This document shows positions 5,996 to 8,802 of a stretch of DNA of 8,802 bases, one piece after another. The first letter of the stretch is position 1. Each line of letters begins with the position of its first letter. The stretch spans positions 1-8,802 of the forward strand of contig CAJLLH010000043.1 of the NCBI GenBank assembly GCA_905207385.1. The letters are read 5' to 3'. The notes beneath the pieces were generated by a model. It had not been told where the DNA came from. It saw nothing but the letters and a program-made list of their open reading frames with translations, and did no database searches. The stretch is from an uncultured Eubacteriales bacterium. GTDB taxonomy: Bacteria > Bacillota > Clostridia > Christensenellales > Borkfalkiaceae. The translations under genes and the position numbers were made by a program.

Positions 5996-7427
5996 CTTTT
6001 CTGTTTAACCTCCTTATTCTGCGGGCCTTGTCGCGCGCAACCGCGCTGCAGTTTTCCTCTTTGGGCGCGGGGCGCGGTCGGCTCATAACAAAGTACCTCA
6101 GTTCGTCCATGGAATGGTCGTCCGTCTTTACGGGCTTATCCCCTCCGCCCCAACTGTAACTTTTGAATTCGTTTATCATGTTGGTGCAGTTGCTGAAAAT
6201 ATAAATATCCGGCGTGCCGTTGCCGCGCGCAAGGTAGCTTTTGATGCGGGATATGCCCGAAAAAACGTCTTTATCCACGTTCGTGTTGACAACTATTCCG
6301 CGCTCATAAAACAGTTCGGAAACAGATTTTGCCGAAGCCAGCGTGCGCTGGTTGGCGGCACTGTCTATAAGCGCGCTCACCCTTCCGCGCGAGTCCGTTT
6401 TCCAGCCGAGCACGCGGCTTATTTCGCGTATGCGCGCGGCGTGGTAGTCTATGTCCCTGCCCTTTTCGTAGTGCTCGGCTATAACGTAAATGTTGCCGTC
6501 CCAGTCCACGCAGTACCAGTGCGCGGACAGCGGGTTGTTAAGCCCGGGGTCTATCGAAATATTTTCCTGCCATTCGGGCGGAACGGAAAAAGGCTTTATA
6601 ACGTGCACGCTTTCGTCGAATTCGGGATATACAAGCCCGTACCCTTCAGAAAATCTGCCGTATTTTCTGCTGTCCAGCGACGCGCCTTCAAGCGCGCCTT
6701 CCAGAAGCTTTATTTCTTTTTTTGAAAGGAAGGGATTGTCCTCCCAGTTCATGAATTCGTACCAGACTTCGGAATTTTTTTTGCGGTTAAGATATATTTC
6801 GCCGTAAACGAACGTGCGGCCTTTAAGCGGCGTCATAGTGCCGAATATGTCGCCGCGCTTGTCCATCACGCGCATAAGGCATTCTTCGTATATATCCTGC
6901 GGCGGTTCTTCGTCGAACCACACAAAGTCCAGCGACGCGCCCTGAAATTTTTCCCTGCCCTGGTCGCAGCTTTTAAAACCTATGGTAGATATTCCGCCGA
7001 ACACGTTTTTAATTTTTATCTGGTCGATGATGCCCGAAGCGGGGCTGTCCTTTCTGCCCGAAAGCATAACGATGTCCGCAATCCAGTTCTTTGGCAGATA
7101 TGCAAGAATTTTGCTCTGAGCCACGTCGCGCTGAACCTGTTGGGAAAGCGAAACCACCCAGCCGAACACGTCTTTTCTGTTTTTTCTGTAAGGATGATTG
7201 CCGCGCGCCATCCATATTGCCTCTACCGCGCCGCACTCCGTCTTGCCCGAGCGGTTGCCGCCGAACACCCAACGGTTGCGTTTTTTGCATTTATGAAACG
7301 CCAGTTGTTTTTTATGTTTTTTTCTGCCCGCGTTGTACCCCGAAAGCCTCTCAGAACGTTTTCTGCGCTCCAATTCCTTATCTATTTCGGCGACGGCGTT
7401 CAGAATATCTTCCATCATATTCCGCAT
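5985..7427 (-). CDS. terL: Terminase large subunit (DNA-packaging ATPase and nuclease)
   Basis: 480 residues. This motor cuts concatemeric phage DNA and pumps it through the portal. The ATPase domain shows a Walker A motif (FGGNRSGKT, residues 55-63), a Walker B with catalytic carboxylate (SLDFVWFDEEPP, 165-176) and a coupling motif (GTMTPLKG, 196-203). The RNase H-like nuclease domain supplies acidic residues at D293 (SIDPG), D355 (ALIDSA) and the D436/D437/D441 cluster (TDDHSMDE). Length is typical, and all key residues are present, so the protein looks functional. A GAGG motif lies only 3 nt before the first ATG. Internal ATGs at codons 4 and 5 (7418 and 7415) are possible starts with longer spacing. 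It is the first gene of the minus-strand operon. The next gene upstream is divergent and is not a small terminase. Confidence 0.93.
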   Translation of the reverse strand: MRNMMEDILNAVAEIDKELERRKRSERLSGYNAGRKKHKKQLAFHKCKKRNRWVFGGNRSGKTECGAVEAIWMARGNHPYRKNRKDVFGWVVSLSQQVQRDVAQSKILAYLPKNWIADIVMLSGRKDSPASGIIDQIKIKNVFGGISTIGFKSCDQGREKFQGASLDFVWFDEEPPQDIYEECLMRVMDKRGDIFGTMTPLKGRTFVYGEIYLNRKKNSEVWYEFMNWEDNPFLSKKEIKLLEGALEGASLDSRKYGRFSEGYGLVYPEFDESVHVIKPFSVPPEWQENISIDPGLNNPLSAHWYCVDWDGNIYVIAEHYEKGRDIDYHAARIREISRVLGWKTDSRGRVSALIDSAANQRTLASAKSVSELFYERGIVVNTNVDKDVFSGISRIKSYLARGNGTPDIYIFSNCTNMINEFKSYSWGGGDKPVKTDDHSMDELRYFVMSRPRPAPKEENCSAVARDKARRIRRLNRKGER

Positions 7428-7439
7428 TTACCTCAATTT

Positions 7440-7467
7440 ATTACAAAATAATTTACATATATATAAT
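7440..7467 (+). promoter_or_regulatory. Sigma-70/sigma-A-type promoter of the SH3-domain membrane protein
   Basis: A perfect TATAAT at 7462-7467 is preceded, with a 16-bp spacer, by ATTACA at 7440-7445 (4 of 6 matches to TTGACA). The predicted RNA would start near 7474, about 30 nt before the ATG at 7504. The stretch is strongly AT-rich compared with its GC-rich surroundings. It lies in the 76-bp divergent gap shared with the terminase, so it may overlap that gene's promoter, which I could not place confidently. Confidence 0.55.
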
Positions 7468-7487
7468 TTTTGCGCCGCTTATGCTGT

Positions 7488-7496
7488 TACACTGTA
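7488..7496. promoter_or_regulatory. Short palindrome TACACTGTA between promoter and start codon (possible operator)
   Basis: TACA and TGTA half-sites flank a single C, a perfect 9-bp dyad downstream of the predicted transcription start and 7 nt before the ATG at 7504. TACA/TGTA half-sites occur in operators of several Gram-positive repressors, such as the BlaI/CopY type, which usually have a 2-nt centre. This could be chance; function is speculative. Confidence 0.2.
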
Positions 7497-7503
7497 CGGG
7501 AAT

Positions 7504-8202
7504 ATGAAAAGATTTGCGGCGGCCGCGGCGTTGTTTGCCGCTATTGCGCTTACAATTTTGCCTTGCGCGGCTGTAAAAACAGAATACGCTGCGGCTGAAA
7601 ACGGCGGCTTGATTTCGTCATATGCGCGCGCCAATTCGCGCACGTCATATTTTTGCGCGTCCACAGACATAGCCACAAGTCTGTTCGCCGTGCCGTATAC
7701 CTACTGCGTGGAAATACTCTCCGAAGAAGGCAGCTGGTACCGCGTCAAATACGCGGAAGATTACGGCATATACCGCGCCGTTTACGGCTATGTGCTCAAA
7801 AGCGACTTCACCGTGCTTGAGGAAGCGCCATCCACCGTTTATCTTTACAAATCGGTAAGCGTAACCTTTTCTCAGGATGCGCCCGCAGGCAGTTTGCCCG
7901 TCATAGACGACATAACTTTAACCGCGGCGTTCTACGGCTCATATTACAGCGGCGCGGCGGGGTATTCTTACGTGCTCTGCGACGATTCGTTCGGCTATAT
8001 TGTGGGAGCAAACGAAGATTACCCCCTAATCACGCCCGAAGAAACCCCGCCCGAAGAAGACGAGACCAAACCCAAAACAAACGGCGGAACCATAGTTGCC
8101 GCTGTTGCCATAGGCGCACTCGTGCTCGTAGCCGCAGTACTTGCGGCATTTTCGGGTAAAAAGACCAAACACCGCAAAACCAGCGACGATATTTTCCGTT
8201 AA
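7504..8202 (+). CDS. Exported membrane-anchored protein with SH3-like repeats
   Basis: 232 residues if started at the ATG at 7504, which is followed directly by a signal peptide. An upstream in-frame extension to 7333 would run through the promoter and antisense to terminase. The N-terminus has a basic start and an Ala/Leu-rich hydrophobic core (about 4-23), with likely cleavage after AAA near residue 31. Residues about 37-105 fit a bacterial SH3-like domain (YCVEILSEEGSWYRVKY, then YGYVLKSDF). Residues about 112-172 look like a second, more diverged copy (GYSYVLCDDSFGYIVGAN). A Pro/Glu-rich linker (about 174-190) leads to a membrane helix (about 195-216) and a short basic cytoplasmic tail. 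Such domains often bind cell wall or mediate surface contacts. No LPXTG or lipobox is present. The ribosome site is weak (at most 'ACGGGA'), unlike the phage genes. It could be a host gene or a lysogenic-conversion gene. Confidence 0.8.
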   Translation: MKRFAAAAALFAAIALTILPCAAVKTEYAAAENGGLISSYARANSRTSYFCASTDIATSLFAVPYTYCVEILSEEGSWYRVKYAEDYGIYRAVYGYVLKSDFTVLEEAPSTVYLYKSVSVTFSQDAPAGSLPVIDDITLTAAFYGSYYSGAAGYSYVLCDDSFGYIVGANEDYPLITPEETPPEEDETKPKTNGGTIVAAVAIGALVLVAAVLAAFSGKKTKHRKTSDDIFR

Positions 8203-8227
8203 CGCCCCGCGGCGCACCCCTCCCGAT

Positions 8228-8275
8228 ATAACTTAATGCAATGCTTTTTTTGCCGCGCTGACTTATACGCCCGCC
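8228..8275. repeat. Diverged direct repeat, copy 1
   Basis: A 48-bp core beginning ATAACTTAATGC and ending GACTTATACGCCCGCC. It matches copy 2 at 43 of 48 positions with no gap, and all five differences are C/T transitions. Similarity continues on both sides with small indels (CCGAT before; GCCAC-like C-rich sequence after), so the true unit is about 72 bp. The ends of the core form an imperfect dyad around a T-rich loop. It lies just downstream of the SH3-protein stop in non-coding DNA. Confidence 0.85.
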
Positions 8276-8299
8276 GCCACACCCGCCCTACCGATTAGC

Positions 8300-8347
8300 A
8301 TAACTTAACGCAACGCTTTCTTTGCCGCGTTGACTTATATGCCCGCC
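8300..8347. repeat. Diverged direct repeat, copy 2
   Basis: The second copy is offset by exactly 72 bp. Its dyad is stronger: ATAACTTAACGC (8300-8311) can pair with GCGTTGACTTAT (8327-8338) at 11 of 12 positions in a plus-strand RNA, counting one G-U pair, around a 15-nt loop. In copy 1 the same stem has an additional mismatch. I see no third copy. The two repeats fill most of the 187-bp gap (8203-8389) between convergent genes. The T-run falls inside the loop rather than after the stem, so this is not a standard terminator. Confidence 0.85.
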
Positions 8348-8389
8348 ACCCCGCACCATTTTTTTGTCGCAACCTTCAAAGCGCCACGC

Positions 8390-8773
8390 TCAAACTATTA
8401 TGCTCAGGTCAAAAGCGGCGGCAATACCTTCGGAATACTTTTCCGAACATCCCCTCAATCTTCGCGCAAGCTTCAGCGCCAGTCTGCGCGCTGTGCGCAA
8501 CTCTGTTTCGTCGCAAGCGTCGGCGCGACCAAAAGCATACTTTTTTAAAGTCTGCCTTTCTTCCTCGCTGAACAAATTCAACACTCCGTTGACATAAAAA
8601 TAAAACGCGCACATTTCGGCTTTCTTTTTTACAAGGTCGGCGACCTCCTCCGCGCAATCGCAGGCAGAACGCGTAAAACTTACGCTTGACGCTTTTTTAC
8701 AAATAAGATTGTCTATAAGCCGCTCCGCGCGCTCTGCCGTAAAATAAAATTTAAGCAACTTTTTAACCTTCAT
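8390..8773 (-). CDS. Small helical protein of unknown function, possible phage regulator
   Basis: 127 residues from ATG, with AAGGAAA about 9-11 nt upstream. The protein is predicted almost entirely helical, rich in Ala, Arg, Lys and Glu, with six cysteines (25, 38, 40, 55, 87, 109). Segments are a basic N-terminus (KVKKLLKFYFTAERAERLID), a long helix (AEEVADLVKKKAEMCAFYFY), a short 'VNGVLNLFSEEERQTLKKYAFG' stretch (61-82), and a very basic helix (TARRLALKLARRLRG, 94-108). The 'v..vL..fseeErq.LkkYa' pattern recalls the region before the helix-turn-helix in ArpU/DUF1492-type phage regulators. However, I cannot identify a clear DNA-binding helix-turn-helix. There is no signal peptide or membrane segment. 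It lies upstream of the terminase operon on the same strand, separated by the divergent SH3 gene. The gene is probably real; function is unassigned. Confidence 0.6.
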   Translation of the reverse strand: MKVKKLLKFYFTAERAERLIDNLICKKASSVSFTRSACDCAEEVADLVKKKAEMCAFYFYVNGVLNLFSEEERQTLKKYAFGRADACDETELRTARRLALKLARRLRGCSEKYSEGIAAAFDLSIIV

Positions 8774-8802
8774 TACTAACGGTTTCCTTAAAACACAAAC
8801 AT

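Noticed and set aside
6114..6725. 203-codon plus-strand open frame antisense to the terminase
   Set aside because: It overlaps the nuclease domain of the large terminase, whose catalytic residues are intact; the antisense translation has no recognisable feature.
55..7427. Gene-transfer-agent or encapsulin interpretation of the head genes
   Set aside because: Intact terminase, scaffold and portal genes and overlapping gene packing fit an ordinary phage. Nothing in the window points specifically to a domesticated particle.
7333..7503. N-terminal extension of the SH3-domain protein
   Set aside because: The extension crosses the predicted promoter and the start of terminase and would bury the signal peptide 57 residues inside the protein.
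7555..7570. Possible lipobox (ILPC) in the signal peptide of the SH3 protein
   Set aside because: Proline directly before the cysteine does not fit the usual lipobox, and an Ala-X-Ala type cleavage site follows; the C-terminal membrane helix already provides an anchor.
8203..8260. Rho-independent terminator after the SH3 gene
   Set aside because: CGCC/GGCG around 8203-8214 gives only a 4-bp stem without a T-tract, and the T-runs at 8245 and 8354 do not follow a GC-rich stem.
8228..8347. CRISPR array or phage attachment-site pair
   Set aside because: There are only two imperfect copies with a 24-nt interval. No cas genes are present. The copies do not flank a mobile unit, and no integrase is in the window.

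Overview
The window is dominated by the packaging and head-assembly module of a tailed double-stranded DNA phage or prophage. Eight complete genes and the first 18 codons of a ninth lie tightly packed on the minus strand, from about 7427 down to 1. The likely host is a member of the Bacillota, probably an uncultured Clostridia-type lineage. I infer this from near-consensus AGGAGG-type ribosome binding sites before most phage genes and from the type of capsid and scaffold protein. No rRNA, tRNA or housekeeping gene is present to confirm it.

Read in the direction of transcription (right to left), the module is: large terminase (7427-5985), an 89-residue protein resembling the C-terminal part of small terminases (5995-5726), portal (5739-3922), a scaffold-like coiled-coil protein (3929-3483), HK97-fold major capsid protein (3471-2323), a small conserved phage protein (2321-1983), a head-completion/adaptor protein (1990-1424), a beta-propeller-like tail-hub/DNA-stabilisation protein (1410-55), and the start of a possible BhlA-type holin (54-1). 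Most neighbours overlap by 8-14 bp or abut, so this is one translationally coupled operon. The jump from adaptor plus propeller protein to a possible lysis gene, with no tape-measure gene between them, suggests a short-tailed (podovirus-like) virion.

Upstream of the terminase the layout is unusual. No separate small-terminase gene with a DNA-binding domain is visible. Instead a divergent plus-strand gene (7504-8202) encodes an exported, membrane-anchored protein with SH3-like repeats. It has its own recognisable promoter, so it is either a lysogenic-conversion (moron) gene or a host gene at the element edge. It converges on a small minus-strand gene (8773-8390) of unknown function that weakly recalls phage late regulators. 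Between the two is a 187-bp non-coding stretch holding two diverged tandem copies of a dyad-containing repeat.

The other intergenic gaps are very short. I found no integrase, attachment site, CRISPR array, IS element or convincing terminator.
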